From Streptomyces sparsogenes (GTDB lineage: Bacteria; Actinomycetota; Actinomycetes; Streptomycetales; Streptomycetaceae), in assembly GCF_001704635.1 (NCBI RefSeq), contig NZ_MAXF01000028.1, forward strand, positions 1 to 64,000: a stretch of DNA of 64,000 nucleotides. The letters run 5' to 3'. Positions 49,692 through 58,929 of this stretch are shown here, piece after piece. Position numbers and translations under genes: made by a program. Position 1 is the stretch's first letter. Each line of letters opens with the position of its first letter. The notes below the pieces were generated by a model. That model was not told the origin of the DNA. It did no database searches and worked only from the letters and a program-made list of their open reading frames with translations.

Positions 49692-49697
49692 AGAGTA
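49692..49697 (-). promoter_or_regulatory. -10 hexamer TACTCT, leaderless start
   Basis: TACTCT on the minus strand, 6 bases before ATG 49685. The same hexamer and spacing occur before the related gene at 50398. Confidence 0.55.
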
Positions 49698-49744
49698 GGT
49701 CGCGGGAGGCGCCGGTAAACGCGGTGATACTCCACAACTTCCGT

Positions 49745-50398
49745 TCACGGGGAGCTGTGCGCAGCCGAGGCCGCGGGCGCGTCAGAGCCGGCGGACACCG
49801 GGGGCACGGACGGAACGGCGCCCGGGCGCTCGGTGGGTGTGGCGTCGACACCGCTGGTGGCCGGTGGTGGGGCCGGGTCCTGGCGGTTGCCCGAGGCGCC
49901 GCGGTAGACGGCAGTGAAGGCCAGCGCGACCACCCCTATGCCCATCAGGACGGCCAGCAGCCAGGCCACGGGGCGGTGCCAGCGGGCATGACCCCGGTAG
50001 GGGCGCCCGGCGCTGCCGTACCGCCCGTATGGTCCGTACGGGCCATAGGGCCCGTCGGCGTCCCGGTCGGGGCCGTATCCGCCGGCCGGGTAGGTGTCGG
50101 CGTCGGCGTCATAGTGGTCGTATCCGAACTCGGCGTCGCCGTCGGGGCCGTAGCCGTCCTCGTAGAGCTCGTCCTCGGGCGGGACGCCCGCCCTGCGGCG
50201 GCGGGACGCCTCGGCCTCGGCGCGGGCCTGGGCGGCGGCCAGCATCCGCTCGATGGCGGTGGGTTCGTGGATCGCGGCGGACCGTACGAAGTCCTCGTCG
50301 AAGACCACGGCGGCGAACTCGTCGTTCGCTTCCCCGTGGCTGCGGTCGTCGGGCTCGTCACCGTCCGGGAACGGCTTGCCTCCCACGTCGTCCGGCAC
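49745..50398 (-). CDS. membrane protein with N-terminal VVFDEDFVRSA motif
   Basis: 217 residues, starting at GTG 50398. NDEFAAVVFDEDFVRSAAIH and IERM parallel the neighbour at 48606. A Tyr/Gly/Asp/Pro-rich linker (GPYGPYGPYGRYG) precedes one span (VAWLLAVLMGIGVVALAFTA, about 150-170) and a short Pro/Ser/Ala-rich end. The neighbour's large external domain is absent. TACTCT ends 6 bases before the GTG; a TTG at 50425 is a weaker start. Probably a diverged partner or paralogue of the neighbour. Confidence 0.8.
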   Translation of the reverse strand: MPDDVGGKPFPDGDEPDDRSHGEANDEFAAVVFDEDFVRSAAIHEPTAIERMLAAAQARAEAEASRRRRAGVPPEDELYEDGYGPDGDAEFGYDHYDADADTYPAGGYGPDRDADGPYGPYGPYGRYGSAGRPYRGHARWHRPVAWLLAVLMGIGVVALAFTAVYRGASGNRQDPAPPPATSGVDATPTERPGAVPSVPPVSAGSDAPAASAAHSSP

Positions 50399-50404
50399 CC
50401 ATTC

Positions 50405-50410
50405 AGAGTA
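50405..50410 (-). promoter_or_regulatory. -10 hexamer TACTCT, leaderless start
   Basis: TACTCT on the minus strand, 6 bases before GTG 50398. Confidence 0.55.
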
Positions 50411-50529
50411 GACCTGCCGGGTCAATTTGGGCAGGGTGAAATGCTATTCGGGGGAATGGCGGACGGGAGCGGACGGCGGAAACACCACCCGACCGGCGTA
50501 CCCCCCGACCGACCGTCACATCCCCCGAA

Positions 50530-50627
50530 CGGGTGACACCGGACGGGGGACTCCAAACGGGTGACGTCGGACGGGTGACGTCGGGCGGGTGACGTCGGGC
50601 GGGTCATGCCGGACGGGGGACCCCGCT
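50530..50627. repeat. seven 14-bp tandem repeats ending at the proA stop
   Basis: Units of CGGGTGACGTCGGr type run from 50530 to 50627 without interruption; those at 50572-50585 and 50586-50599 are identical and the outer ones degenerate. The last unit reaches the first base of the proA stop codon (50627-50629). Confidence 0.85.
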
Positions 50628-51925
50628 CAGCGGATGTGGCCGTCCCCGGTGAGGATGTACTTGGTGGAGGTCAGCTCGGGCAGGCCCATCGGGCCGCGCG
50701 CGTGCAGCTTCTGCGTGGAGATGCCGATCTCGGCGCCAAAGCCGAACTGGCCGCCGTCCGTGAACCGGGTGGAGGCGTTGACCGCGACCGTCGTCGAGTC
50801 CACCAGCTGGGTGAAGCGGCGGGCGGCCGCCTGGGAGGTGGTGACGATCGCCTCGGTGTGGCCGGAGGACCACAGCCGGATGTGGGCCACCGCGGCGTCC
50901 AGGGAGTCCACGACCGCGGCCGCGATGTCGTACGAGAGGTACTCGGTCTCCCAGTCGTCCACGACCGCCGGGACCACCGTGGCCTTGGAGCCCTCCGACA
51001 GGGCCAGCACCCGCTCGTCGGCGTGCACCGTGACCCCGGCCTCGGCCAGCGCGTCCAGCGCGCGCGGCAGGAACACCGGCGCGATGTCCTGGTGCACCAG
51101 CAGCGTCTCCGCGGCGTTGCACACGCTGGGCCGCTGCGCCTTGGAGTTCACCAGGATCTCGACGGCCATGTCGAGGTCCGCCTGCGCGTCAACGTACACA
51201 TGGCAGTTGCCGGTGCCGGTCTCGATCACCGGGACCGTCGACTCCTGGACGACGGTACGGATCAGTGAGGCGCCTCCGCGCGGGATCAGCACGTCGACCA
51301 GGCCGCGGGCGCGCATCAGCTCGGCCACCGACTCCCGGCTCTCGCCCGGCACCAACTGCACCGCGTCGGCGGGCAGTCCGGCCCCGCCGACGGCGTCGCG
51401 CAGGACCTTCACCAGCGCGGTGTTGGACTGGTACGCGGAGGACGAGCCGCGCAGCAGGACCGCGTTGCCCGACTTCAGGCACAGCGCGGCGGCGTCCACC
51501 GTCACGTTCGGCCGGGCCTCGTAGATGATGCCGACGACGCCGAGCGGCACCCGCACCTGGCGCAGGTCGATCCCATTGGGCAGGGTCGAGCCGCGCACCA
51601 CCTCGCCGACCGGGTCGGGCAGCGCGACCACGTCCCGCACGTCCGAGGCGATGGCCCGCACCCGCTCGGGGGTGAGGGTGAGGCGGTCGACGATCGCCTC
51701 GCTGGTGCCGGCCTCGCGGGCCCGCGCCACGTCGAGCGCGTTGGCCTCGACGATCTCCTTGGTCCGCACCTCGAGCGCGTCGGCCATCGCGAGCAGCGCG
51801 TCGTCCTTGACGGCGCGCGGCAGCGGGGCGAGGTCGGCGGCCGCGGCCCGGGCCCGGTAGGCGGCCTGGAGGACCGGCGACTTCGGCCAGGGGTCGGTGA
51901 GGGGCGAGGTGGGTGCGCTGCTCAT
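50627..51925 (-). CDS. proA: glutamate-5-semialdehyde dehydrogenase
   Basis: ProA (gamma-glutamyl phosphate reductase) makes glutamate semialdehyde from the ProB product with NADPH, for proline synthesis. The 432 residues contain [30 protein letters not shown] and [13 protein letters not shown] with the catalytic Cys. ATG 51925 is supported by TAGGCT 7 bases upstream. proB lies upstream with a small unknown gene between, whereas in many bacteria the two are adjacent. Confidence 0.97.
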   Translation of the reverse strand: MSSAPTSPLTDPWPKSPVLQAAYRARAAAADLAPLPRAVKDDALLAMADALEVRTKEIVEANALDVARAREAGTSEAIVDRLTLTPERVRAIASDVRDVVALPDPVGEVVRGSTLPNGIDLRQVRVPLGVVGIIYEARPNVTVDAAALCLKSGNAVLLRGSSSAYQSNTALVKVLRDAVGGAGLPADAVQLVPGESRESVAELMRARGLVDVLIPRGGASLIRTVVQESTVPVIETGTGNCHVYVDAQADLDMAVEILVNSKAQRPSVCNAAETLLVHQDIAPVFLPRALDALAEAGVTVHADERVLALSEGSKATVVPAVVDDWETEYLSYDIAAAVVDSLDAAVAHIRLWSSGHTEAIVTTSQAAARRFTQLVDSTTVAVNASTRFTDGGQFGFGAEIGISTQKLHARGPMGLPELTSTKYILTGDGHIR

Positions 51926-51932
51926 GGACTGA

Positions 51933-51938
51933 AGCCTA
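51933..51938 (-). promoter_or_regulatory. -10 hexamer TAGGCT, leaderless start of proA
   Basis: TAGGCT on the minus strand ends 7 bases before the proA ATG. Confidence 0.55.
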
Positions 51939-52042
51939 CTGAGCGCCCGGCCGTATGCCCCGCGTCGTTTCGCCTTTCGAGACGGAATTCTCACCTATCA
52001 GTACAGGCGCGGTCAGTACGGGTGCGGCCAGTGCGGCTGCGG

Positions 52043-52501
52043 TCAGTACGGGTGCACCCCCACCGGGGAGGCGGGCGGCGGGCCGTACCCCTCCGCGACC
52101 CGCTGGTGGTACGTGTCGCGGTCGATGACCTCGAGCCCGACGATCTCCCAGGGCGGCAGCTTGGCCGTGGCCCGGTGCTCGCCCCACAGCCGCAGCGCGA
52201 CCGCCGCCGCGTCGTGCAGGTCCCGGGCCTCTTCCCAGTAGCGGATCTCGGCGTGGTCGTTGGCATAGCGGCTGGTCAGCAGGAACGGATGGTCCTGGGC
52301 CAGCCGCTCGAGCGCCTGCCGGACGTCCCTGAGCGGCGCCTCGGCCCCCGACAGACTGAGGGTGACATGCCACAGCCGGCCGGCCTCGGCGGGCGCGCCC
52401 ACCGCGTCCGGCGCCCCCACGGGCCCGGCGCCGGCGGTCCCGACACTGGTCAGGGTGCGTGCCGCCGCGTGGGGCGGCGCCCCCGAGCGCCCTCGTCTCA
52501 C
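52043..52501 (-). CDS. small conserved protein between proA and proB
   Basis: 152 residues. After a basic, Ala-rich N terminus, RLWHVTLSLSGAEAPLRDVRQALERLAQ and RYANDHAEIRYWEEARDLHDA suggest a ferredoxin-like alpha/beta fold, followed by EIVGLEVIDRDTYHQRVAEG. No signal peptide or span and no catalytic motif. GTG 52501 has AGGAGG 6 bases upstream, preferred over a GTG at 52534. It lies between proB and proA, so it may be co-expressed with them; function unknown. Confidence 0.8.
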   Translation of the reverse strand: MRRGRSGAPPHAAARTLTSVGTAGAGPVGAPDAVGAPAEAGRLWHVTLSLSGAEAPLRDVRQALERLAQDHPFLLTSRYANDHAEIRYWEEARDLHDAAAVALRLWGEHRATAKLPPWEIVGLEVIDRDTYHQRVAEGYGPPPASPVGVHPY

Positions 52502-52615
52502 CGGCGGCCTCCTGTTGCTCGCTGCTCCGCTCACGCACCGGGCGGAGCCGTGGTTCTCCTGCGGTTACCCGCGGTTCGGTGTACGGGCCCGCTGCCGGTG
52601 CGACCCCGTGCAACA

Positions 52616-52634
52616 AAGTTGACCAGCCCACGGG
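52616..52634. repeat. 19-bp direct repeat shared with proB
   Basis: AAGTTGACCAGCCCACGGG occurs here, beyond the proB stop, and again inside proB at 52835-52853, where it encodes part of the PUA domain. A partial duplication is possible. Nothing else was seen in the 212 bases between the neighbouring genes. Confidence 0.7.
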
Positions 52635-52713
52635 AGGCCGCGGGGCGGTTTTCCGGAAGCTCTCCGTTGAATGAACGGACTTGTCGGATTTTCTCTCCCC
52701 TGAGTGACGCCCG

Positions 52714-53871
52714 TCACGGGTGCAATACGACCAGGTCGTCGCGGTGCACGACCTCGCGCTCGTAGGCGGGGCCCAGCTCCCGGGCCAGCTCACGGGTCGA
52801 CCGCCCGATGAGCCGCGGGATCTCCTTGGCGTCGAAGTTGACCAGCCCACGGGCGACGGCCCGCCCCTCGGTGTCGCGCAGCTCGACCGGGTCCCCGGCG
52901 GTGAACTCGCCCTCCACGGCGGAGATGCCGGCCGGCAGCAGCGAGGTGCGGCGCTCCACCACGGCCCGCACCGCCCCGTCGTCCAGGGTGAGCGCCCCGC
53001 GCGGGGCGGAGGCGTGGGCCAGCCACAGCAGCCGGTCGGCGGAGCGGCGGCCGGTGCGGTGGAAGTAGGTGCCGGTGGGGCGGCCCAGCAGGGCGTCACC
53101 GGCCCGGCTGGCGGAGGTGAGCACCACCGGGACGCCGGCCGCGGCCGCGATGCGGGCGGCCTCGACCTTGGTGACCATGCCGCCGGTGCCCACCCCGGAG
53201 CGGCCCGCGCTGCCGATCGAGACCCCGTCCAGGTCCTTGGGGCCGGTGACCTCGGCGATCCGGGAGGCGCCGGGGGTCCTGGGGTCCCCGTCGTAGAGGC
53301 CGTCCACGTCGGAGAGCAGCACCAGCAGGTCGGCCCGCACCAGGTGGGCGACCAGGGCGGCGAGCCGGTCGTTGTCGCCGAAGCGGATCTCGTCCGTGGC
53401 CACCGTGTCGTTCTCGTTGACGATCGGCACCGCGCCCATGGCCAGCAGCTGGTCCAGCGTGCGGGTGGCGTTGCGGTAGTGGGCGCGGCGGCTGGTGTCG
53501 TCGGTGGTGAGCAGCACCTGGCCGACCCGGCGCCCGTAGCGGGCGAAGGAGGCGGTGTAGCGGGCCACCAGGAGGCCCTGGCCGACGCTGGCGGCGGCCT
53601 GCTGGCGGGCCAGGTCGCGGGGGCGCTTCTCCAGGCCCAGCGGCGCCAGGCCCGCGGCGATGGCGCCGGAGGAGACCAGGACTATCTCCTTGCCCTCCGC
53701 GTCGCCGGCGCCCTCCAGGAACTTGGCCAGGACGTCGACCAGCGCGTCGACCCGGTCGGCGTCCAGGCCCCCCGCCGCGGTGGTGAGGGAGGACGAGCCG
53801 ACCTTGACCACGATCCTGCGGGCCGCGACCACCTCGTCCCGTACCGCCGCCGCCCCATCCCGCTCGCTCAC
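52714..53871 (-). CDS. proB: glutamate 5-kinase
   Basis: ProB phosphorylates glutamate as the first step of proline synthesis and is feedback-inhibited by proline. The 385 residues have RIVVKVGSSSLTT, VSSGAIAAG, VNENDTVATDEIRFGDND and SDVDGLY in the amino-acid-kinase domain, then a C-terminal PUA domain (about 290-380). GTG 53871 has GAGGAG 4 bases upstream. It is divergent from the glycerophosphotransferase gene and downstream of obg. Confidence 0.97.
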   Translation of the reverse strand: MSERDGAAAVRDEVVAARRIVVKVGSSSLTTAAGGLDADRVDALVDVLAKFLEGAGDAEGKEIVLVSSGAIAAGLAPLGLEKRPRDLARQQAAASVGQGLLVARYTASFARYGRRVGQVLLTTDDTSRRAHYRNATRTLDQLLAMGAVPIVNENDTVATDEIRFGDNDRLAALVAHLVRADLLVLLSDVDGLYDGDPRTPGASRIAEVTGPKDLDGVSIGSAGRSGVGTGGMVTKVEAARIAAAAGVPVVLTSASRAGDALLGRPTGTYFHRTGRRSADRLLWLAHASAPRGALTLDDGAVRAVVERRTSLLPAGISAVEGEFTAGDPVELRDTEGRAVARGLVNFDAKEIPRLIGRSTRELARELGPAYEREVVHRDDLVVLHP

Positions 53872-54094
53872 GCCGCTCCTCTGCTCGTCATCAGCTCGTC
53901 CACGCCCCGATGAGCGCTTGCCCTACACACTCATCATGACAAGCGGGCAATCTACGTCAGTCACGGCATCTCACGCCCGAGCGTTTCAGCCCCCGGACGC
54001 GTCCCGCGCCGGCGCCGCGGGGCCCGGCACAGGCCGCGTGGGGCCCCGGGCGGCTCCTTTGGACCCGATTCGGGGCGGTTGGCGCGGGCGCGGA

Positions 54095-54124
54095 TTGTCA
54101 CCGGACCTGACGGCGGCATACGGT
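54095..54124 (+). promoter_or_regulatory. promoter of the glycerophosphotransferase-like gene
   Basis: TTGTCA (54095-54100) and TACGGT (54119-54124) are 18 bases apart, placing transcription start near 54131. The rest of the 311-base gap to proB holds an AT-richer TAGTTAGTTGTTAGTT stretch and nothing else recognised. Confidence 0.6.
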
Positions 54125-54182
54125 CAGGGATCCTCCATAGTTAGTTGTTAGTTCCTCCGTTCTCCTGCCAGGAGCCCAACCC

Positions 54183-56294
54183 GTGCCCTCTGCCGGAATC
54201 GCCCCCCGCCGGGCCGTACAGCTGGCGGCGCTGCTCGCGATGCTGGTGTTCTTCACCACACAGCTCATCGGCGCCGTCCTCCCGAACGTGCCCCTCCTCA
54301 TCGCCGCGTCGGCGGGTGGCCTCGCGCTCGATCTGTATCTCCAGCACCAGCAACCGGGACTGCTGTCGCTGCTGAGCAAGGTCCGCTTCGACGTCACGGT
54401 GCGCCAGCTGTTCCGGGACATGCTCATCGTGGTGGGCCTGCTGCGCATAGAGGGCATCGACCCGCTGCACGAGCAGGCGCCGCTCACCGTCGGGCTGCTG
54501 CTCTTCTACGTGACGCACTTCGCCTGCCAGGCGGTGGCCGTCCTGGTCCGCCGCCGCCGCCAGCTGCCGTTCGTCACCCGCAACATCGACACCTCGGCGC
54601 TGCGGCTGAGCGACGCCCCGCCGCGGCTGTTCGCCCGCCAGCACGGCCGCCGGCTGCTGCGCCTGTCCGCCCCGATCACCGCGGGTCTGCTGGTCACCGC
54701 GGGCACCACGAACGGCTGGTGGGGCGGGATCGGCGTGGCCGTCGGCCTGCTGGTCGCCGTCGTCGGCACCGTCCACCTGGGCACCTGGCTGCTGCCGGGC
54801 AAGCGTGTGGTGAGCGAGGCCAAGGCGCTGGAGTGGCTGGACAAGTGGCTGGCCGAGTACCGGCCGACCGTGGGCATGTACTTCTCCGGCGGCACCACCT
54901 CGGCGTACCAGGCGAACATGTGGCTCTCCACGCTCGCCGCGCTCGAGGGCAACCCGATCATCGTGCTCCGCGAGCGCTTCATGGTGCAGAAGATCGACGC
55001 GACGGACGTGCCGATCGTGTGCCTGCCGAAGGTCGCGCACCTGATGCGGCTGGAGCACTCCACGCTCAAGGTGCTGCTGCACCCGGCGAACTCCGGCAAG
55101 ACCTCGCAGGTGCTGCGCATCCCGTCGATCAAGCACGCCTTCATCAACCACGGCGAGAGCGACAAGCTCTCCAGCTGCAACCCGTACGCCAAGGCGTACG
55201 ACGAGGTGTGGGTCGCGGGACCGGCGGCGCGGGAGCGCTACCAGCTCGCCGACATCGGCGTCGAGGACAAGGACGTCGTCGAGGTCGGCCGCCCGCAGCT
55301 GGCCCCGATCCGCCCCTACGCGGCCGCGTCCACCGGCGCGCTCGGCGGCGCGGGCGGGGAAGACTTCACCACCGTGCTGTACGCGCCGACCTGGGAGGGC
55401 TGGGACGGCAACCCGGGCAACACCTCGGTCATCCTGGCGGGCGAGAACATCGTCCGCGAGCTGCTCGCCGACCCCAAGGTGCGGCTCCTGTACAAGCCGC
55501 ACCCGATGACCGGCTCGGTCGACCCGCGCGCCGGCCGCGCCGACGAGCGCATCAGGGCGATGATCACCGAGGCGAACACCAAGCGCGGGGGCGCCCGGCC
55601 CGGCGCGGAGGCCGCCGCCGAGCTGGCCCGACGCACCGAGGAGCTCAACCGCCTCACCAGCACCTCCTTCCGCGCCAGCGCGGATGAAATCGAGCGCATG
55701 AAGCTCCAGGGCGCCCCGGACGGGGACCGCGCCGCGGCGGTCACGGCGGCCATCACGGCCTGGGAGAACGCCTACTGGGCGTCGATCCCGGTGTGGGAGC
55801 ACCAGATCATCACCGGCCCGCGGCCGGCCCTGTTCGCCTGCTTCAACCAGTCGGACCTGCTGATCAGCGATGTCTCCAGCGTGGTCTCGGACTATCTGAC
55901 CAGCGAGAAGCCGTACGCGGTGGCGAACACCAGCGGTCTGTCCGAGGCCGAGTTCAAGGCGGGCTTCCCGACGGTGCGCGCCGCGACCATCCTCACCCCG
56001 GACGCCCACGGCGTCCCCGCCCTCCTCGAAGCGGTCCGCGACCCGGAGAAGGACACGAACGTGGCCGCCCGCGCCGAGCTGAAGGTGCACCTGCTCGGCC
56101 CGTCCGACCCGCCGTCGCTGGTGCGCTTCGACCGGGCCGCCCAGGCCCTGTGCGCCAAGGCCGACGCCCGCCGGGCCCGGATGGCCACCCGCCTGTCGGA
56201 CGAGATCCCCGCGCAGCGCGAGGCCAGGGACGCCGCCGAGGAGGCGGAGCTGGAGGCCGGCTCGCCCGAGACGGAGGAGACGGCGGCGGTCTGA
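54183..56294 (+). CDS. CDP-glycerol:glycerophosphotransferase-like membrane protein
   Basis: 703 residues. An N-terminal membrane region has several spans (about 10-55, 70-130 and 165-210), followed by a cytoplasmic GT-B-type transferase domain. YAPTWEGW, LLYKPHPM and LISDVSSVVSDYL are signatures of the TagB/TagF CDP-glycerol glycerophosphotransferase family that builds wall teichoic-acid-like polymers. The C-terminal about 60 residues are acidic. GTG 54183 has AGGAG 8 bases upstream. It is divergent from proB and convergent with obg, separating proB from obg. Exact acceptor and polymer unknown. Confidence 0.88.
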   Translation: MPSAGIAPRRAVQLAALLAMLVFFTTQLIGAVLPNVPLLIAASAGGLALDLYLQHQQPGLLSLLSKVRFDVTVRQLFRDMLIVVGLLRIEGIDPLHEQAPLTVGLLLFYVTHFACQAVAVLVRRRRQLPFVTRNIDTSALRLSDAPPRLFARQHGRRLLRLSAPITAGLLVTAGTTNGWWGGIGVAVGLLVAVVGTVHLGTWLLPGKRVVSEAKALEWLDKWLAEYRPTVGMYFSGGTTSAYQANMWLSTLAALEGNPIIVLRERFMVQKIDATDVPIVCLPKVAHLMRLEHSTLKVLLHPANSGKTSQVLRIPSIKHAFINHGESDKLSSCNPYAKAYDEVWVAGPAARERYQLADIGVEDKDVVEVGRPQLAPIRPYAAASTGALGGAGGEDFTTVLYAPTWEGWDGNPGNTSVILAGENIVRELLADPKVRLLYKPHPMTGSVDPRAGRADERIRAMITEANTKRGGARPGAEAAAELARRTEELNRLTSTSFRASADEIERMKLQGAPDGDRAAAVTAAITAWENAYWASIPVWEHQIITGPRPALFACFNQSDLLISDVSSVVSDYLTSEKPYAVANTSGLSEAEFKAGFPTVRAATILTPDAHGVPALLEAVRDPEKDTNVAARAELKVHLLGPSDPPSLVRFDRAAQALCAKADARRARMATRLSDEIPAQREARDAAEEAELEAGSPETEETAAV

Positions 56295-56322
56295 GGACCG
56301 CGGCTCTACGCACCACCCCCAC

Positions 56323-56350
56323 GGGCCCTGGGAGTTCGCTCCCGGGGCCC
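56323..56350. terminator. TTCG-loop hairpin between convergent genes
   Basis: GGGCCCTGGGAG and CTCCCGGGGCCC pair with one wobble around a TTCG tetraloop, about 30 bases after the transferase stop and 115 bases past obg. Probably a bidirectional terminator; no T-run. Confidence 0.7.
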
Positions 56351-56465
56351 TTGGCGTACGTTGCGCCCAGTGTCCGCCCTTGCCTTTCTTCGAACGAGCC
56401 CGTCTTCGAACGAACCCGGCGGGACGCGGTACGCGCGCGGGTCACGCGCCGCGCGGCTTACGCGG

Positions 56466-57899
56466 TCAGAACGGCTTGAACGTGTCGTACTCGGCTTCCG
56501 CGTCGTCCCGCGCCGCGTCCCGCTCGCGGCGGCGCTGCGCGGCCGGGCGCGGGGCCTCGAAGCGGTGGTCCTCGCCGCGGCGGCCGAGCATCTCCGCGCC
56601 GGCCGTGACGGTCGGCTCCCAGTCGAAGACGACGGCGTCGTCGGTGGCGCCGATGACGACCTCGTCGCCCGCCCGCGCCCCGGCCTTCACCAGCTCCTCC
56701 TCGACCCCCAGGCGGGCCAGCCGGTCCGCGAGGTAGCCGACGGCCTCGTCGTTGTTGAAGTCGGTCTGGCGGACCCAGCGCTCGGGCTTCTCGCCCACCA
56801 CGCGGTAGAAGCCCTCCTCGACGACGACCCTGAAGCCCGCGTCGTCCACGGCCTTCGGGCGGATGACGATGCGGGTCGCCTCCTCCTTGGGCTTGGCCGC
56901 ACGCGCGTCGGCGACGATCTTCGCCAGGGCGAAGGAAAGCTCCTTGAGGCCGTGCCGGGAGACCGCCGACACCTCGAAGACCTGGTAGCCGCGGGCCTCC
57001 AGGTCCGGCCGGATCATGTCGGCGAGGTCCTGGCCGTCGGGGACGTCGACCTTGTTGAGCGCGACCAGCCGCGGCCGGTCCTCCAGGCCGCCGTACTGCG
57101 CCAGCTCCGCCTCGATGACGTCGAGGTCGGTCAGCGGGTCCCGCTCGGACTCCAGCGCCGCCGTGTCCAGGACGTGGACGAGCACCGAGCAGCGCTCGAC
57201 GTGGCGCAGGAACTCCAGGCCCAGGCCCTTGCCCTGGCTGGCGCCCGGGATCAGGCCCGGCACATCGGCGATGGTGTAGACGGTCGAGCCGGCCGTCACC
57301 ACGCCGAGGTTGGGCACCAGGGTGGTGAAGGGGTAGTCGGCGATCTTCGGCTTGGCGGCCGAGAGCACCGAGATCAGCGAGGACTTGCCGGCGCTCGGGT
57401 AGCCGACGAGGGCCACGTCCGCGACCGTCTTCAGCTCCAGGACCACGTCCCCGGCCTGGCCCGGCTCGCCCAGCAGCGCGAACCCGGGGGCCTTGCGGCG
57501 GGCCGAGGCCAGGGCGGCGTTGCCCAGGCCGCCGCGGCCGCCCTGGGCGGCGACGTAGGTGGTGCCCTGCCCGACCAGGTCGGCCAGGACGTTGCCCTGC
57601 TTGTCGAGCACGACGGTGCCGTCCGGGACGGGCAGCACCAGGTCCGTGCCGTCCTTGCCGGAGCGGTTGCCGCCCTCGCCCGGCTTGCCGTTGGTGGCCT
57701 TGCGGTGCGGGCTGTGGTGGTAGTCGAGCAGCGTGGTGACCGACTGGTCGACGACCAGGATCACATCGCCGCCACGGCCGCCGTTGCCCCCGTCCGGGCC
57801 GCCGAGCGGCTTGAACTTCTCCCGGTGCACGGAGGCGCAGCCGTGGCCCCCGTTACCCGCGGCGACATGCAGCTCGACGCGGTCCACGAAGGTGGTCAT
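56466..57899 (-). CDS. obg: GTPase Obg
   Basis: Obg assists 50S assembly and links growth with differentiation in Streptomyces. The 477 residues comprise the Gly-rich OBG fold ([18 protein letters not shown] and onward), the GTPase domain with [10 protein letters not shown] (about residue 167) and [10 protein letters not shown], and the OCT domain (about 350-430), then a charged tail. ATG 57899 starts exactly at the family start [12 protein letters not shown]. Downstream of rpmA and rplU, the conserved order. Confidence 0.97.
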   Translation of the reverse strand: MTTFVDRVELHVAAGNGGHGCASVHREKFKPLGGPDGGNGGRGGDVILVVDQSVTTLLDYHHSPHRKATNGKPGEGGNRSGKDGTDLVLPVPDGTVVLDKQGNVLADLVGQGTTYVAAQGGRGGLGNAALASARRKAPGFALLGEPGQAGDVVLELKTVADVALVGYPSAGKSSLISVLSAAKPKIADYPFTTLVPNLGVVTAGSTVYTIADVPGLIPGASQGKGLGLEFLRHVERCSVLVHVLDTAALESERDPLTDLDVIEAELAQYGGLEDRPRLVALNKVDVPDGQDLADMIRPDLEARGYQVFEVSAVSRHGLKELSFALAKIVADARAAKPKEEATRIVIRPKAVDDAGFRVVVEEGFYRVVGEKPERWVRQTDFNNDEAVGYLADRLARLGVEEELVKAGARAGDEVVIGATDDAVVFDWEPTVTAGAEMLGRRGEDHRFEAPRPAAQRRRERDAARDDAEAEYDTFKPF

Positions 57900-57949
57900 G
57901 ACGGTGTGCCTCCAGATGCGTATGTACGGAATGTCTTAGGCGTAACGCG

Positions 57950-58017
57950 CCGAGGGCGGACCCGCTTCCCCGCGACGGTGTAGAACCCGTCACGGGAGAA
58001 GAGCGGTCCGCCCTCGG
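57950..58017 (-). terminator. 13-bp inverted repeat between rpmA and obg
   Basis: CCGAGGGCGGACC (57950-57962) and GGTCCGCCCTCGG (58005-58017) are perfect arms around a 42-base loop that itself contains a smaller stem (GACGG/CCGTC). It lies about 25 bases past rpmA and 50 bases upstream of obg, and could terminate part of the transcription or protect the rpmA mRNA. Confidence 0.65.
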
Positions 58018-58043
58018 AAAGGTGTGGTGTCGCGCCGGGCCGA

Positions 58044-58301
58044 TTACTCGGCGACCGGGACGATGTTCACGACCTTGCGGCCACGGGAGGTGCCGAACTG
58101 CACCGCACCGGCGGCCAGCGCGAACAGCGTGTCGTCGCCGCCGCGGCCGACGCCCGAGCCGGGGTGGAAGTGCGTGCCGCGCTGGCGGACCAGGATCTCA
58201 CCCGCGTTGACGACCTGGCCGCCGAAGCGCTTGACGCCGAGCCGCTGGGCGTTGGAGTCGCGACCGTTCCGGGTGGACGATGCGCCCTTCTTGTGTGCCA
58301 T
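58044..58301 (-). CDS. rpmA: 50S ribosomal protein L27
   Basis: An 85-residue basic protein near the peptidyl-transferase centre. [20 protein letters not shown] is the typical N terminus without the Firmicutes pre-sequence. It follows rplU by 14 bases, as in almost all bacteria. Confidence 0.98.
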   Translation of the reverse strand: MAHKKGASSTRNGRDSNAQRLGVKRFGGQVVNAGEILVRQRGTHFHPGSGVGRGGDDTLFALAAGAVQFGTSRGRKVVNIVPVAE

Positions 58302-58315
58302 CTCTCCTCAGTCCC

Positions 58316-58636
58316 TTACTTCGCAGCCGCGTCGATGCTGGTGATCTTCAGCGCGGTGTGCAGCTGGCGGTGGCCGATCCGCTTGCGGTAGCCGGTCTTG
58401 TTCTTGTACTTCAGGATGTCGATCTTGGCGCCCTTGTGGTGGTCCACGACCTCGGCGTGCACCTTCACGCCGGCCAGCACCCACGGGTCGCTGGTCACGG
58501 CGTCGCCGTCGACAACGAGCAGAGTCGAGAGCTCGACGGTGTCGCCGACCTTGCTGCTGGACAAACGGTCGACCTCGATGACGTCGCCCACGGACACCTT
58601 CTGCTGGCGGCCGCCGGTGCGCACGATTGCGTACAC
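58316..58636 (-). CDS. rplU: 50S ribosomal protein L21
   Basis: A 106-residue beta-barrel ribosomal protein starting [11 protein letters not shown] (GTG 58636). [20 protein letters not shown] is the family signature. It is the first gene of the rplU-rpmA pair, with a 293-base gap to rne. Confidence 0.98.
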   Translation of the reverse strand: MYAIVRTGGRQQKVSVGDVIEVDRLSSSKVGDTVELSTLLVVDGDAVTSDPWVLAGVKVHAEVVDHHKGAKIDILKYKNKTGYRKRIGHRQLHTALKITSIDAAAK

Positions 58637-58866
58637 GCGGTTCTCACTCTCTCGTCAGTAATCGGGACCTCTGATGCCAGCCGCTCCCCACCGACCCGCA
58701 CGGTCCGTGGTTCACCGATCGTCTCGTATCGCCTTACGGCGTGATCCGGCATCGGCGAGCGGCCTCTCCCGACGGAACGGGAGGGATTTGCTCAGGGGTT
58801 TGGCGTACAAACGCCGACGGTCAAGGTTACGGGGCCGGGACCAGGCGGTCAAACCGGGGCCGGGTC

Positions 58867-58900
58867 GGGGCGCCCACCCTTGTGCGTGGGTGGGCGCCCC
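58867..58900 (-). terminator. terminator hairpin of rne
   Basis: GGGGCGCCCACCC (58867-58879) and GGGTGGGCGCCCC (58888-58900) form a perfect 13-bp stem with an 8-base loop, about 30 bases beyond the rne stop. A smaller CTCCCG/CGGGAG hairpin lies near 58766-58786 in the rplU leader. Confidence 0.8.
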
Positions 58901-58929
58901 CGCGCCCCGGCCCCGGTCCGGCCGCGCGG

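Noticed and set aside
50530-50627. CRISPR array
   Set aside because: Units are 14 bp and contiguous with no spacers, and no cas genes are near.
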